DNA from: Rhizomys pruinosus
Lineage: Eukaryota; Chordata; Mammalia; Rodentia; Spalacidae
Assembly (NCBI GenBank): GCA_009823505.1
Contig: VZQC01004530.1
Span: 1,347,693 to 1,411,692 of the forward strand
Direction: 5' to 3'
Length of the DNA: 64,000 nucleotides
The translations under genes and the position numbers were made by a program. The notes beneath the pieces were generated by a model. That model saw only the letters and a list, made by a program, of their open reading frames with translations. It searched no databases and had not been told where the DNA came from. Within the stretch, counting starts at the first letter, position 1, and every line of letters begins with the position of its first letter. Positions 11,663 to 22,600 of the stretch are shown one piece after another.

Positions 11663-11807
11663 GGTGGCGCACGCCTTTAATCCTAGCACTTGGGAGGCAG
11701 AGGCAGGCGGATCTTTGTGAGTTCAAGGCCAGCCTGGTCTACATAGTAAGCTCCAGGACAGCCGGAGCTCCAGGGAAACCCTGTTTCAAAAAGACCAGGA
11801 AAAAAAA
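11663..11807 (+). mobile_element. B1 SINE
   Basis: Recognised by 'ggtggcgcacgcctttaatc', 'gggaggcagaggcaggcgga' and 'ttcaaggccagcctggtcta', ending in an A tail. Truncated by a few bases at the 5' end. A perfect 16-bp duplication, aaaatgaactcacaat, flanks it at 11647-11662 and 11808-11823. Confidence 0.96.
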
Positions 11808-12117
11808 AAAATGAACTCACAATAGGAAATGGTAGACCCATAGAGCTGTGTTGAATCTCAGCTAGAGAGATGACCCATCCCTTAGTCCTGCTTATCTACC
11901 CCATGCATACTCCTGACTATTAGTTCTTCAGCAGCCATCTTGATTACCACACTATCACAGTGTTGCAGAAATAAAGGAACTAGCCTTTATTTTGGTTAGT
12001 AATGACTCAAATGTAAGGGCGGTGATGCTGGCAGCTCAGACATGGCAAAGAGAAGCAGATAAGGATGTCTTTCAAGTGAAAAGGTGGAAGTTCTCCACTT
12101 AAAAATGTTATATGCTG

Positions 12118-12343
12118 GGGCTGGAGAGATGGCTCAGTGGTTAAGAGAACTGACTCTTCTTGCAGAAGATCCAGGTTCAATTCCCAGCACCCACATGGGG
12201 GCTAAAAACCATCTATAATTCCAGTTCCAGGGGAATCCGACACCTCCTTCTGACTCATCAGTTATTACACAACACGAGTATCCTTACACACATGCAGAAA
12301 CACACTCATACACATAAAGTAAAATAATAAATAAAATATTTAT
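12118..12343 (+). mobile_element. B2 SINE, no 17-bp duplication
   Basis: Head gggctggagagatggctcag, B box decayed to ggttcaattcc, single copy of the tccagttccagggg unit, tail aataataaataaaat. Perfect 16-bp target-site duplication aaaatgttatatgctg at 12102-12117 and 12344-12359. Confidence 0.96.
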
Positions 12344-12359
12344 AAAATGTTATATGCTG

Positions 12360-14059
12360 ATGTTGCGAGGATTCCTAAATACATATGTTTAACAATATTT
12401 TGAGAGACTTCACCTCATTTTTAGCATGTATACTGCTGTAACTGGTCTATTGCTATTTTTTTTTCCAATTTTAAAAGTATAGGTAGGTATAAGAATCATA
12501 ATCAATTTTATCTGAGGTTTCTGATAGCCACAGGAGTCTTGGGGACATATCTCCTGACTGATTTTTTTTTTTTAACTGGACAAGGTAGATCTTTAAAAAA
12601 ATTTTTTTAATAATAAGTAATAAGTAATGAATACAAGCATCCTTCATGTAAAACCAATTTGCAAGCAGCTATGTTCAAACTTATACAGCCCAAGGTCCCC
12701 ATTGTCCAGTTGGAGGGGCTTGTATAATCAAGTTGATCAAATAAGAGTCCAGTCTATATTGCTGTGGTTTTACAATTCACCCCAATCGCAGCCCTTACAT
12801 TCTACCAGGCCCCCTCTTCCACAGATTGTTCCCTAGGCTTTAGAAAAGGGGCACAAGTGGGCGAGAAGCAAAATAGTCTACTTTCTCTGGAGATGTCATT
12901 TTGTACTCTGATCAGTTCAGGCTGTTTTCTTTCATGGGTTGGCAGTTTATCCAGGAATAACCTTTTAATCCTACTAATGAAGGACTAGCAATTAGATATA
13001 CATTTTTACACATGGTCACAGCAGATACAACCAACTTGTAGTTATGAGAGTTGATTCTAATCAGGGAGACTGAGATTCATATATCACAAAATACCAAATA
13101 GATCATACAAATGATGAAAAAAGGGACATAGAGTCAAGAAACACACCATGGGGGATTAGAATTCATCATGGAAGTTGGTAGAAGCTTCCAAAGATGTCCT
13201 CATATACTGGGTGATGAGTTAAGTGGCAGGAGGGCACATTCCAGGGGGGATAACAGGAGAGTGGGTAGGTACATGTGTTCCCTGAAATCAAACTGAAGGA
13301 GCTGGATGGCGTGAGCCCCAAGCCAGTCCCTCCTTACAAGCCCTGTGGGGAGGCAAGCAGGTTCCCCCCCCCTCCCAAGCACACAGCGGCTGGAAGCTTC
13401 ATGCTGATTGGACTTCTTGGTTTAACACTGGAGCATTGTAGATGCTGCATTATAATGGGCTTAGGTGTAAACTGGGAGACTAGAAAGTTCTCTAGGAGAG
13501 TGGTACAGTTTTGGTTGTGTAGACATCCCAAAATTCAAAGATCAGATAAATATTAGGTCGTTAAACTAACAAATGTGATGAGAATGGGAGATTTTAGAGA
13601 TGGGAATTCAATGACCAAGGGAGCTTGATGAATTCTCCCCAGGACACACAGGGTAGAGAGCTGTCTGTCACTAGAGCCCTTCACCTGCTGCATAAGTATA
13701 CTCACTCTGTCTAGGAGGAAACAGAAAAGGGAACCATGCATCTTTGCTGAGGGAACAAAACAAAGTTCTTAAAAAGGAACAATATTCCATTAGAGTTTGG
13801 CAGAGCAGAGAGGAGACAGGAGGCACCGTGGAATAGGAGGATGCATAAAACAAATCACAACAAGAAGTTTTGGAGAAGGGATGCAGCAAGGAAAGGCAGC
13901 ATCTTGATTGCTGTAGGTATTCACCTGAGGTGCACGCACTTAAAGTGATCCATTTTAATGAGCATGTAAGGTCCTAGATCTTGGTCTTGAATACTTTTGC
14001 TTACTAAACAGAACTAAGATTTGTCAAAGAAATGAGCAGATGAGTGTTAGCTGATCTGG

Positions 14060-14060
<1 letters not shown>
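12360..14060. other. Unique sequence, no gene recognised
   Basis: AT-rich around 12400-12640, mixed afterwards. Overlapping frames of 60-93 codons on both strands at 12627-13889 have no recognisable domains. Confidence 0.5.

Positions 14061-14062
<2 letters not shown>

Positions 14063-14093
<31 letters not shown>
14063..14093. repeat. (GT)n microsatellite
   Basis: About 14-15 uninterrupted GT units following tttt. Confidence 0.95.
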
Positions 14094-14094
<1 letters not shown>

Positions 14095-14096
<2 letters not shown>

Positions 14097-14370
14097 CTAC
14101 AGGTCAATATTGGTTGTATTCCTTGATTGTTTCTCCACCTTATTGTTTGGGTAGTTCCTTGCACTGAAGTTAGAGCTCACTGACTCAGCTGGACTGGTTG
14201 GCTGACAAGCCTAGGGAGGCTCTGCCCCCCTCCCCCGCCCCCAGCAAGGGGATTACAGGCTCACCTTATTGCACTAAGTTTTTTCCATGGGAATTGATGA
14301 TCCAGAATCAGGTCTTCATATTTTGTGCCAAGGGTTTAACTAGTTGAGCCATCTTCCCAGCCCTGACCCC
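14095..14370 (-). mobile_element. Composite tRNA-headed SINE (B4-like), minus strand
   Basis: Minus-strand reading gives a tRNA-like head (complement of gttgagccatcttcccagccc) and a body matching the element at 3474-3807 ('gctcactgactcagctggac', 'ggattacaggctcacc'). Diverged; the left limit is set by the GT repeat. Confidence 0.6.
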
Positions 14371-14374
14371 CAAC

Positions 14375-15060
14375 AGCAGAACATTTTGTTGTGCTGGAAA
14401 GTAAAAACTTGATCAAAGAGGAAAGGAGGTGGAATCAAGAAGGGTGGGAAGAAGGAGGGGAGGGAAGAAGGGGAAAAACAGGCATGTCTAAAGAAAATAT
14501 TGGTCAACATGGACGGACCCCACTGGCCAATCTGAAAAATTTGTACACCATTGTGTTGAGATACAGTAAGGAATGATAAATCATTTTGAAAATCAAGAAG
14601 CCAAGTCCATATAGACCAAAAAATGAATGAGGAGTAAAAGGAGGTTTTTACCTACAAAGAAGGGTCACCGTGGACTGTGGAGTGCAGAGAGAATTCAGGA
14701 GTTGGAGGGTGAATCTACAAATAGTGGAGAGCCTCTGCCATGGGCTTCCCCAGAAAACCACCATTTTGTAGATACCACAGGTTTAAAATCACTCACCCAT
14801 GTTAAGTCCAGGTTCATATGCTAATGAGTGACAGGATAATCGAATGGCTTCAGAGGATTTCTTACAAACATGCTTAGTAGTCACAAGGCTGGAAAGAATG
14901 AATCACACAGTGGAGAAAGTGGGTGATACTTGGGATAAGCAGCCTTGGTGTTAACAAAGGGGGCAGATGCTGTCAGCTGCCCCAGAAGTAATATTCATCC
15001 ACCACCACTCCAGATTTCAAAATGGGATTCAGACAAAGGGTGGTAAGAAGCAAGTCTCAT
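14375..15060. other. Unique sequence, no gene recognised
   Basis: Purine-rich at 14410-14480. Frames of 61-65 codons only. Confidence 0.5.
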
Positions 15061-15066
15061 AATACA

Positions 15067-15222
15067 AAATTTTTTTGGTCTTTTTGAGACAGGGTCTCCC
15101 TGTAGCCCCAGCTGTCCTGGAACTCGCTCTGTAGACCAGGTTGGCCTTGAACTCACAAAGATCCACCTGCCTCTGCCTCCTGAGTGCTAGGATTAAAGGC
15201 ATGTGCTACCATGCCTGGCTTT
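15067..15222 (-). mobile_element. B1 SINE, minus strand
   Basis: Complementary B1: 'gagacagggtctccctgtag', 'gtagaccaggttggccttga', 'aggattaaaggcatgtgcta'. A second short stub of its T-rich tail side recurs at about 15249-15269. Confidence 0.95.
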
Positions 15223-15269
15223 TTAAATTTTTTTTTGTCAAAATGCAAATATTTTTTGGTCTTTTTGAG

Positions 15270-15594
15270 AGTGGTCAAATGGATATTTTAATGGCATCTT
15301 ACCCTATTCATCAAGCTTATTCAATCAAAGCACCCAGGCTTTGTCTTCCTTCTTCTCATACTGTTCCAATAATCGATCACATTCCCTTTGACTCAAGGAT
15401 GGAGAGAAGCATGAAGCTTGCTATTGTTACATGTCAAAGTGGCTGAGTCTTTATAGAGGGCAATGTTTAAATAACAGTACATGTCCTTACCTGTAAAGTA
15501 GACAGTTTCAGGTCTAAGAGTTTATCCTTGAACACAGCACAAGTCACATGCAAGGCAAGTTGTCCCAGTGTCCTGACCTAAAGCAAATAATGAC
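15270..15594. other. Unique sequence, no gene recognised
   Basis: A plus-strand frame spanning 15141-15446 starts inside the B1 and is a read-through, not a gene. Confidence 0.5.
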
Positions 15595-15639
15595 TATATA
15601 TATTCATCTATCTATCTGTCTCTCTCTATATATATATAT

Positions 15640-15684
<45 letters not shown>
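15592..15684. repeat. Compound microsatellite: TA/TCTA then (AG)n
   Basis: A tatata stretch, ctatctatctgtctctct, (TA)n, then about 20 AG units. Confidence 0.95.
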
Positions 15685-15686
<2 letters not shown>

Positions 15687-15936
15687 AGTTTTCTGCGGTT
15701 TATGTCAAATTTGCACAAACTTAGATGCCTAAAAGTAGACATACCTAGTATCTCAATTTGCAGCTGGGAAGCCCGGCATGGCTTTTCTGGGTCCTTTGAG
15801 TCAGGGTCTCCCACAAATGGCCACAGTGTGTTAGCCAGGGCTGGTGCCTCACTTGAGACTGTCAAGGTGAAGGGTCCATACTAAGATCAGTTTCCTACAA
15901 AGTTACCACAGGGACCTTTATATAAACCAGCAATGA

Positions 15937-16166
15937 GGGGCTGGAGAGATGGCCTAGCAGTTAAGAGTGCTGCCTGCTCTTGCAGAGGACCCGGGTTTGA
16001 TCCCCAGCACCAACATGGCAGATGAAAACCGTCTTTAACTCCAGTTCCAGGGAAATCCAATGCCCTCTTCTGACCTCCGAGGCGTTGCATGACACGGGTG
16101 CACAGACCTACATGCAGACAGTACATTCATGCACATACAAAAATAAAAAAAAATAAAAATAAATAA
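15937..16166 (+). mobile_element. B2 SINE, no 17-bp duplication
   Basis: Head ggggctggagagatggccta, B box gtttgatcccc, single tccagttccaggg unit, and an A-rich tail with several aataaa hexamers. Duplicated flank aaccagcaatga (to 15936) and aacagcaatgaa (about 16169-16181). Confidence 0.94.
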
Positions 16167-16221
16167 AAAAACAGCAATGAAGAGTATGATAACAAAACAC
16201 AACTTACATGAAAGTAACATG

Positions 16222-16264
16222 CTTCCTTCCTTCCTTCTTCCCCTCCCTCCCTTCCTTCCTTTCT
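16222..16264. repeat. (TTCC)n-like polypyrimidine tract
   Basis: ttccttccttccttcttccc repeats with minor interruptions. Confidence 0.85.
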
Positions 16265-16265
16265 T

Positions 16266-16500
16266 TTAAATAATTTTATTTATTTATTTATTTGAAACAC
16301 GTGTGGGCATGTGTCCCATAGAATCTGTGTAGAGGCCAGAGGACAACTGTGGGTTGTGTGGGTTGTGTGGGTTGTATGGGTTGTGTGGGTTGTGTGGGTT
16401 GTGTGGGTCGTGTAGGTTGGCTGTCTCTTACCATGTGGATCCCAGGGGATCAGGTTATCAGTATTGGCAGAGAGGAATACCTTTACCTGCAGGATCATCC
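16266..16500 (-). mobile_element. B3-like SINE (minus) carrying an internal minisatellite
   Basis: On the minus strand the outer parts match a B3-type SINE: plus-strand 'tttatttatttatttgaaac' tail side, 'gtagaggccagaggacaac', then 'ccatgtggatcccaggggatcaggttatca'. Between gaggacaac and ggctgtctcttacc it is expanded by eight 9-bp units at 16347-16418. Confidence 0.75.
16347..16418. repeat. Minisatellite, 8 x 9 bp (GTGTGGGTT)
   Basis: Eight consecutive 9-bp units: ctgtgggtt, gtgtgggtt twice, gtatgggtt, gtgtgggtt twice, gtgtgggtc, gtgtaggtt. It explains the repetitive GCV/THT frames on the two strands. Confidence 0.95.
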
Positions 16501-16524
16501 TGCCAGACCTTTCTCTTTGTGTTT

Positions 16525-16600
16525 TGTTTTTGACTTTTGGTGAGGGGATTCAGGACAGTCTTGCAGATGCTGGGTAAGTGCTCTACCACTCCTGGGCCAG
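16525..16600 (-). mobile_element. ID-like SINE, minus strand
   Basis: Plus-strand 'gatgctgggtaagtgctctaccact' is the complement of the ID head ('agtggtagagcacttacccagc'). Diverged. Confidence 0.55.
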
Positions 16601-17810
16601 AGTGGCATCTCATCACTTTTGATTTATTCTAGTGATTTGAAGCAAGTCCCTAAAACAGCCTGCATTGAGGTGGCAAGAATTACCCAGGTCAAACATCTGT
16701 ATCATTAGTGGCCATCTTAGATTCTGTCCCCACAAAGCCATATGTCCATCAAAAGGGCAGGACAGATGAAGGATGATAGGTCTACCACATGGAACTCACA
16801 GAGGTGCTAATCAGAGTGCTGTCCATGCACATGCTTGGACTTGGACATGATTTTCTAAATTTCTTGTTAAGTGAAGAAAGAATCCAAGTATTTTTGCATG
16901 CCATGGACACCACATTTTTAAAAATATTTGTGTAGAAACAAAGTATTTTTCAAATGAGCTATGCTTATGTACATACATATATGCATTTAAATACAAAAGA
17001 GGAAGCTTGGGAGGAGACGGCCATTCTGTTGATTAGTGATGACTAGACAGATATACAGGTTTAAAGTTGAAGGGGGTAATAATGGGGGTAAAGATTCATA
17101 TTGGTTGTTAATTTGTTTGTTTGTTTTTTTTTTAATAGTGGGAATGCATTTGAGTACTCTTTTTTTTCCCCTGAAAATTCTGGAACCAGGAAGATGGGGC
17201 TCAGATCTACTAGTGTTAGCTTTTCAGTGTCATGTGCTTTTCATAAATGTGTCCCAACAGTATTGGCTATGTAGGTTCTTAAGGTCTGCCCTACCCTTCT
17301 ATCTGAGCATCATCTTAGATGGTGCCAGCTGTGCTTAGGACAAGGAGGTCAGTTAAGGACAGATGCAGGAGCTGCCCAGAAGATACAGGAGCAGTGCTAC
17401 GGAGAGCTGGTAGCTGGATCCTATCGAGCATCGGAAAGAATCACAGCAGCCACCCAGAGCGAGGCTGGTACAGTGGGCACTTCTGGGAGGCCACAGGAAG
17501 GGATGTGGGACAAATAGTCCCTTTTGTGGCATGTCTTTTTGTTTGTTCCATGATCTACTTTGCCAGCAGAAGATGAGCCCAGATGGGGGTGCATTTGGAG
17601 AGCCACCATCCTCTCGTGACCTCCAGAGGGTTGTTCTACTGCTATGTGCCTACATGGCTTCTTCAGGCAAAGTGATGGCCAGATGTGTCGTGGTCACGGC
17701 TTTGCAGTGAGGGTTGAAGATGTTGTTATGCCTTTGGCCTGCTGCATAGAGCATGGTAAAATCTAGGAAGACCAGCAGGACAGCTGCTTGCATTTTCTAC
17801 TGTGATCAAA
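16601..17810. other. Unique sequence, no gene recognised
   Basis: Frames of 60-100 codons (17036-17338 plus, 17319-17576 plus) have no recognisable domain. Confidence 0.5.
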
Positions 17811-17814
17811 GACA

Positions 17815-18050
17815 ACTGGCATTTACTAAAGAACTCACAAAGGCTGCCATTAAGTTCTGTCATGGTGTTTTACATGTTCTGTCCCATTGAATCCCTTGAG
17901 CCTTCTAGTGTAGAATCTGTTCCTAATCCTTCCAGCTCATAGGACCTGTGAGACTCACTGGTCAGTTATCTTACCAAGTTCATGAGCCGAGAAACAGTGC
18001 TCCTTAGATTTGGATTCAGGTCTGTGTGCCTCTGACACTATAGACCGGCT
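17815..18050 (+). mobile_element. MIR element, fairly complete
   Basis: Reads through the MIR order: a 'ggcatttactaaagaactcac' start, 'catgttctgtcccattgaatc', 'ctcataggacctgtgagac', and 'tggattcaggtctgtgtgcct'. Strongly diverged, as expected for an ancient repeat. Confidence 0.65.
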
Positions 18051-19015
18051 ATAGCTTCCTAGTCCTCAGTATCATGTGGTGATCAGGCTCTATCCTACTT
18101 CAAGTTACTCTATAATTGTATAACACCTCAGGCAGTGCCTAGAGAACAGCCATTTGCTTGACTTTGAAGGCAAATGCTGAAGCAGAACAACTGCATCTTA
18201 TTTGTGCAATCAAACTGCCACCATCTGCCTAGTGTAAACTGATAAAAAGTTATTCATGCAAATAAAACATCACTGCCTTCGAACCGAACATGTCAAGTTA
18301 AAACAAGAACACACGGACATATGGGTACATCATATCAGAAACACTAAGCATATTCCTGTCATTCCTGCCACATAGGATCCCCTCACCCGGAACTATCCAA
18401 AAGGAGAATTCCAAGAGTAAGATGTGGCAGGCACACTGAGCATAGCCTGGTCACTTGTCATTGTCCCATGCAGTCTTGCCCTTTTATTTGGTCAGATTTC
18501 TGCTTCAGTAGAACCCCTGAGACCATGCAGCCACTTTAACACTTTCTCAGCCATTCTGTAGCCTGTTTAAAATGGAGTGACCTGCACTATGGAATAAAGA
18601 TCTGTATTTGCTAAAGGCCATAGATGGATACCACATGAAATCAAGAGTACTTGGGGAATTAAAGTCATTGAAATTGATGGAGCTGGTGACCATATTGTTT
18701 ATTCAATAAATTCTGACAGTGTGGAAAGACACAAATGTCCCCCATCATGTTTCTTACACAGCTCACTCAAGGCAAGGCATATCCACATTGTTTAGCTCTT
18801 GGGATTTTGAGGATTTGCCATGAAGCATTAGAGGATTTGGGAGGAGACCAAGGCACTTAAGAGAAGAGGAAGTTGCTTGGAAGTTTTGACAGAAACATGG
18901 AGAAGGGATGAATGACTGAGTAGTCAACATGAGTGCCGCTCATGACTTCCAGAAACCAAGTCATCAGGGGGTAAGAAGAGATACATTGACTTTCACTTAC
19001 ACACTTCACATGCTT
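18051..19015. other. Unique sequence, no gene recognised
   Basis: Mixed composition; nothing beyond short frames. Confidence 0.5.
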
Positions 19016-19017
19016 GG

Positions 19018-19044
19018 GGTGTGTGTGTGTGTGTGTGTGTGTGT
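19018..19044. repeat. (GT)n microsatellite
   Basis: About 13 GT units after gcttgggg. Confidence 0.93.
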
Positions 19045-19511
19045 AAAAGTCTTTGTGCTCAACAGAGACCTCATGCTCTTGTCACACATACACACAAACA
19101 TGAAATATTTAGAAGTTGACCAAGACATATTTTCCCTCTGGTGGCACATCTAGAGGTGTCACCACAGAACGACAGCCATGGAGGAGAACTGGAAAGAACT
19201 TTCTACGGTTCCTTAGATGCTGCTAGATGGGTTGTCATTTTCCCTATGTGGCTTCCAAAAGTGGGACAGTGATCAGGTAAAGGGGCTCTGTTTGGCCCAA
19301 GGCCCAAGACTGAGGGAAAACACAGGCCTCCTGGTCCAGTGAGCAAGCGGTATCCTTCTTCCAGTTTGCAGAATCTGCTGCCATCGGGGGTTCGGTGAGA
19401 GGACCATTGAAAATACAGTACTTTGATGTAAGTTTGTTAAATAACCTTCTTTTCCTCAAATTCCTTCTCTCAAATAAAGCTTCAGACTAAGAGTTCAAAA
19501 CCTGCTCATCA

Positions 19512-19735
19512 GGGCTGGAGAGATGGCTCAGTGATTAAGAGTCTACACTGCTCTTGCAGAGGGCCAATTTGATTCCCAGCACCCAGGCCAGGCAGCTCAC
19601 AACCACCTCTGACTCCAGCCCTTTGTGAGGGCCCATACTCGTATGCACACACATCTGCTGTCTCTGTCTTTGTGAGGACCTACACATACACACACACACA
19701 CACAATTAAAAAAAATGATTTTTTAAAAAAACGTT
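19512..19735 (+). mobile_element. Diverged B2-type SINE
   Basis: Head 'agggctggagagatggctca', B-box region 'aatttgattcccagcaccca', a CA-rich segment ('acatacacacacacacac') and an A-rich tail. Confidence 0.85.
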
Positions 19736-20094
19736 GCTCTTCAAAAAAGCAGATAGTGATAACCATTGTGAGGATAACGTGAAACCCTATTACCTTGCTG
19801 CTGGGAATGAGAAAACAGTGATGCTTAGAAAAAGGGTTTATCAGTTCCTCAAAATCTTAAGCATAGAATGACCGTATGTTATAGTGAGCTTCGGCTGGGA
19901 GCTTAACATAGACCCAGAGTCTCCAGGAGGAAGGCACCTCAACTGAAGAATTTCCTGGGTCAGATCAGCCTGTGGCTTTGTCTATGGGGGCACTTTCTCG
20001 ATTGCTGATCAATGTAGGGGGGCCCAAGCCACTATGAGCAGTGTCAGTCCTAGTCAGAGGGACTTTGGCTGTACAGGAAAGGTAGCTGAGCAAT

Positions 20095-20280
20095 CCATTA
20101 GAAGCAAGCCAGTGAGCAGCGTTCCTCCATAGTCACTGCTTCAGTTCCTGCTTCCGGGTTGCTGTTTGAGTTCCTGCCCCAACTTCCCTGGACAATGGAC
20201 TGGGACAAGGAAGTATAAGCCAAACAAACCTATTCTTCTCCCAAGTTGTTTACAGACATGACATTTTTATCAAAGAAACA
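20095..20280 (+). mobile_element. Rodent LTR/mid-repetitive remnant
   Basis: 'cagttcctgcttccgggttg', 'gacaatggactgggacaagg' and 'gtataagccaaacaaacc' follow the 3' part of common rodent MaLR/ORR-type repeats (…aagtgtaagccaaataaaccc…). Family assignment is tentative. Confidence 0.5.
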
Positions 20281-20284
20281 CAGA

Positions 20285-20830
20285 AAACGAACCAGAACAC
20301 CATGCAACCCAGCAATTCCACTCCTAAGCATCTCCCCTTAAACATTTGAAAGCACATGTTCATGGAAAAACTTGAACAAAAATGTTTTCTGCAATACTAG
20401 CCCAAACGAACACATAAACCAAATGCCTGCCAGTTTATACATGGATAGACAATAGGTGAACAGGAATGAAGTACTGATCCATCACATGGAACAGATGAAC
20501 TGAGAAAACAACACTAAAGCCAAACACAAGATAAAGCATGTTGTGTAATTCTATTCGTAGGAAATGCCAGAATACACAAATCTACAGCGATTCACCCTAG
20601 ATTACTGGTTGCCTAGGATTTTGGAGTAGGTAAACTTACTGGAATGGAGTGAGTGCTAATGTGTGTTCTATGTAGGGCTTCTCTTTAGGGTAATGGAAAT
20701 GTTCTAGAATTAGATTACGGTTGGGCAATTACGAATACACTGGAAGAAAGAACCCATTGAATTGTTCACTTTTGGGAAACTGCACATGTGAATTAACCCT
20801 CACTAAAGCTATTAAAAACAAGAATGTAAG
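20285..20830 (+). mobile_element. Ancient mammalian L1 (L1M-type) 3' end
   Basis: The succession 'caacccagcaattccactcc', 'aggaatgaagtactgatcca', 'ggttgcctaggattttgga', 'ggtaatggaaatgttctaga' and 'gaattgttcacttttgggaa' is the end of ORF2 and 3' UTR of an old L1M family, in sense orientation. Decayed, with no usable open frame. Confidence 0.85.
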
Positions 20831-21032
20831 TCTGACTTGCCAAAATGCCCTGCTTTTGAAAACTGAATGAAAGAGCACCTGGAATTTGCTGCATCCCATG
20901 GGAAAATGTGCAGACGGGAGGTGGGGGGGGGTGTTCCCTGTGGGGGAATTCAGTGAGGAACTCACCACTCCAAGAAATGCTGGGAGGGAATCTTTAGTCT
21001 TTCAATCAAACTATGTCCATCAATACTTCCAC

Positions 21033-21116
21033 TGGGGATACAGCTCAGTGGTAGAAACTTTGCCCGGAATATGAGAGGCCCTGGGTTCAATTCCTAGCAC
21101 GAGGAAGAGGAAGGAG

Positions 21117-21151
<35 letters not shown>

Positions 21152-21171
21152 AAAGAGGAGGAGAGGAGGAT
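21033..21171 (+). mobile_element. ID-like SINE with GAGGAA-rich tail
   Basis: 'tggggatacagctcagtggtaga' and 'ggccctgggttcaattcctagc' are the ID A-box and B-box regions. The tail has become a (GAGGAA)n-type purine microsatellite (21101-21171), which explains the poly-Ser frame on the minus strand. Confidence 0.9.
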
Positions 21172-21509
21172 GTAATCTCAGATCCATAAAGTGACATGTG
21201 GTATTTCTTACAACAGACATCTGTTCTCTTAGAAAATCCTTAGAAGGCAAGTGGCCAGGGACCTGAGTGTATGGCTGTCTTTGATGAGGATGAGTCAGTC
21301 TTTGCCTAGGCCAAACCAGACATCTGTTATAGAAAGATGCATTAAGAGCTTATAAAGCCCTTCACCTTTGAGGCTGTGTCTCAGCAATCCTAACATACTA
21401 TATGTTTACTGCTTTTGATTCTCAGGTAAGAAATTCTGTGATTCCATGATCAGTTAAAGGCAGTGTAAAGAATTGAACAAATGATCTCAAATAGGCACTG
21501 TGTTTTTCT

Positions 21510-21685
21510 CTTTCTTTCTTTTTTTTTTTTTTTTTTTTTGTTCTCTTTCTGAGACAGGGTCTCCCTGTAGCCCCAGCTGTCCTGGAACTCGCTCTGTAGA
21601 CCAGGCTGGCCTTGAACTCACAGAGATCCGCCTGCCTCTGCCTCCCAAGTGCTAGGATTAAAGGCGTGTGCCACCATGCCTGGTA
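21510..21685 (-). mobile_element. B1 SINE, minus strand
   Basis: Complementary B1 with a long T run (its A tail). A perfect 15-bp target-site duplication, gcactgtgtttttct, flanks it at 21495-21509 and 21686-21700. Confidence 0.97.
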
Positions 21686-21700
21686 GCACTGTGTTTTTCT

Positions 21701-22325
21701 TTATTGGGACTGAAGCATGTTAAGGAAAGAGGAATCCTGTTTGTTTGGTTTTTTTTTTCAGAGGCTAAACAAGTGAAGCCAACAGTGCAGCCATAGTTTG
21801 GAAGACTTCAGCAGATAACAGCTTAGATGAAGGATGCTAACTTCTAACCTGAGGTCCACTGGCCTTGGGCAAGCAGAACACTTGGGTGTTCTCCACACCT
21901 GGGCAGCCACTGGTGTTTGGTTGCTCAGTGGACTTTGACTGGGAGCTGTGCAGGTACCCTTTCTGTCAGTATTTATGGCAGTGGGGATCTTAGTTCCGCT
22001 TCTCAGGGAGGATGGGATTGATAACTGCTGGTCAGTAGGCCTGGAGTGGGAAGGCGCTTACTTCTGGAAATGGTCTGTAAAATACTTTTGGAAGAAGTAC
22101 AACTCAATAAAATTATTATCTATAGGGTTAGATGACTAGTGACCCTCAAGGTGGCCCTACATTCTGCTTAGGAAGCTGTCAAAGGGGAGAGCAGTCCCTC
22201 TGCCACCCACCCTAAGAAGGTAAGAGAGGTTCTGAATGATTATTTTCTAAGATACTTATTCAGATTTTGACATTAGAAATGGAATTTACATCTTTTCATA
22301 AAACTGTGTACTATGGATTTCTTTC
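21701..22325. other. Unique sequence, no gene recognised
   Basis: No repeats seen; short frames only. Confidence 0.5.
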
Positions 22326-22329
22326 ATGT

Positions 22330-22600
22330 AACAAGTGTGTGCACATATGTAGGGATGATGCACACAGGTGTGTAGAAAACTAAGGCTTTGAATGTAGGGA
22401 GAATGTAGAGGAGGTACATGTGAGTGTGTGAGCATGCTTGCAGTGAACATTTGTGAATAGTGGAGGTGGGTAGAAAGTGGTATGTGGGCACATGCATGTT
22501 GTCATGTGTGTGGTGTTGACAAGTGTATGTTTGCTGTCTTACACGTGGTTGTGTGTATGTGAAGGGGGAGGGTCACAGGAACACCTGTGTCTAAGTTTTG
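22330..22600. repeat. Degenerate TG-rich tract
   Basis: Alternating purine-pyrimidine runs such as 'catgtgagtgtgtgagcatg' and 'tcatgtgtgtggtgttgac'; an eroded TG microsatellite or low-complexity stretch. Confidence 0.6.

Noticed and set aside
16280..16498. Frames encoding GCVGCVGC and THTTHTTH repeats
   Set aside because: Translations of the 9-bp minisatellite on each strand.
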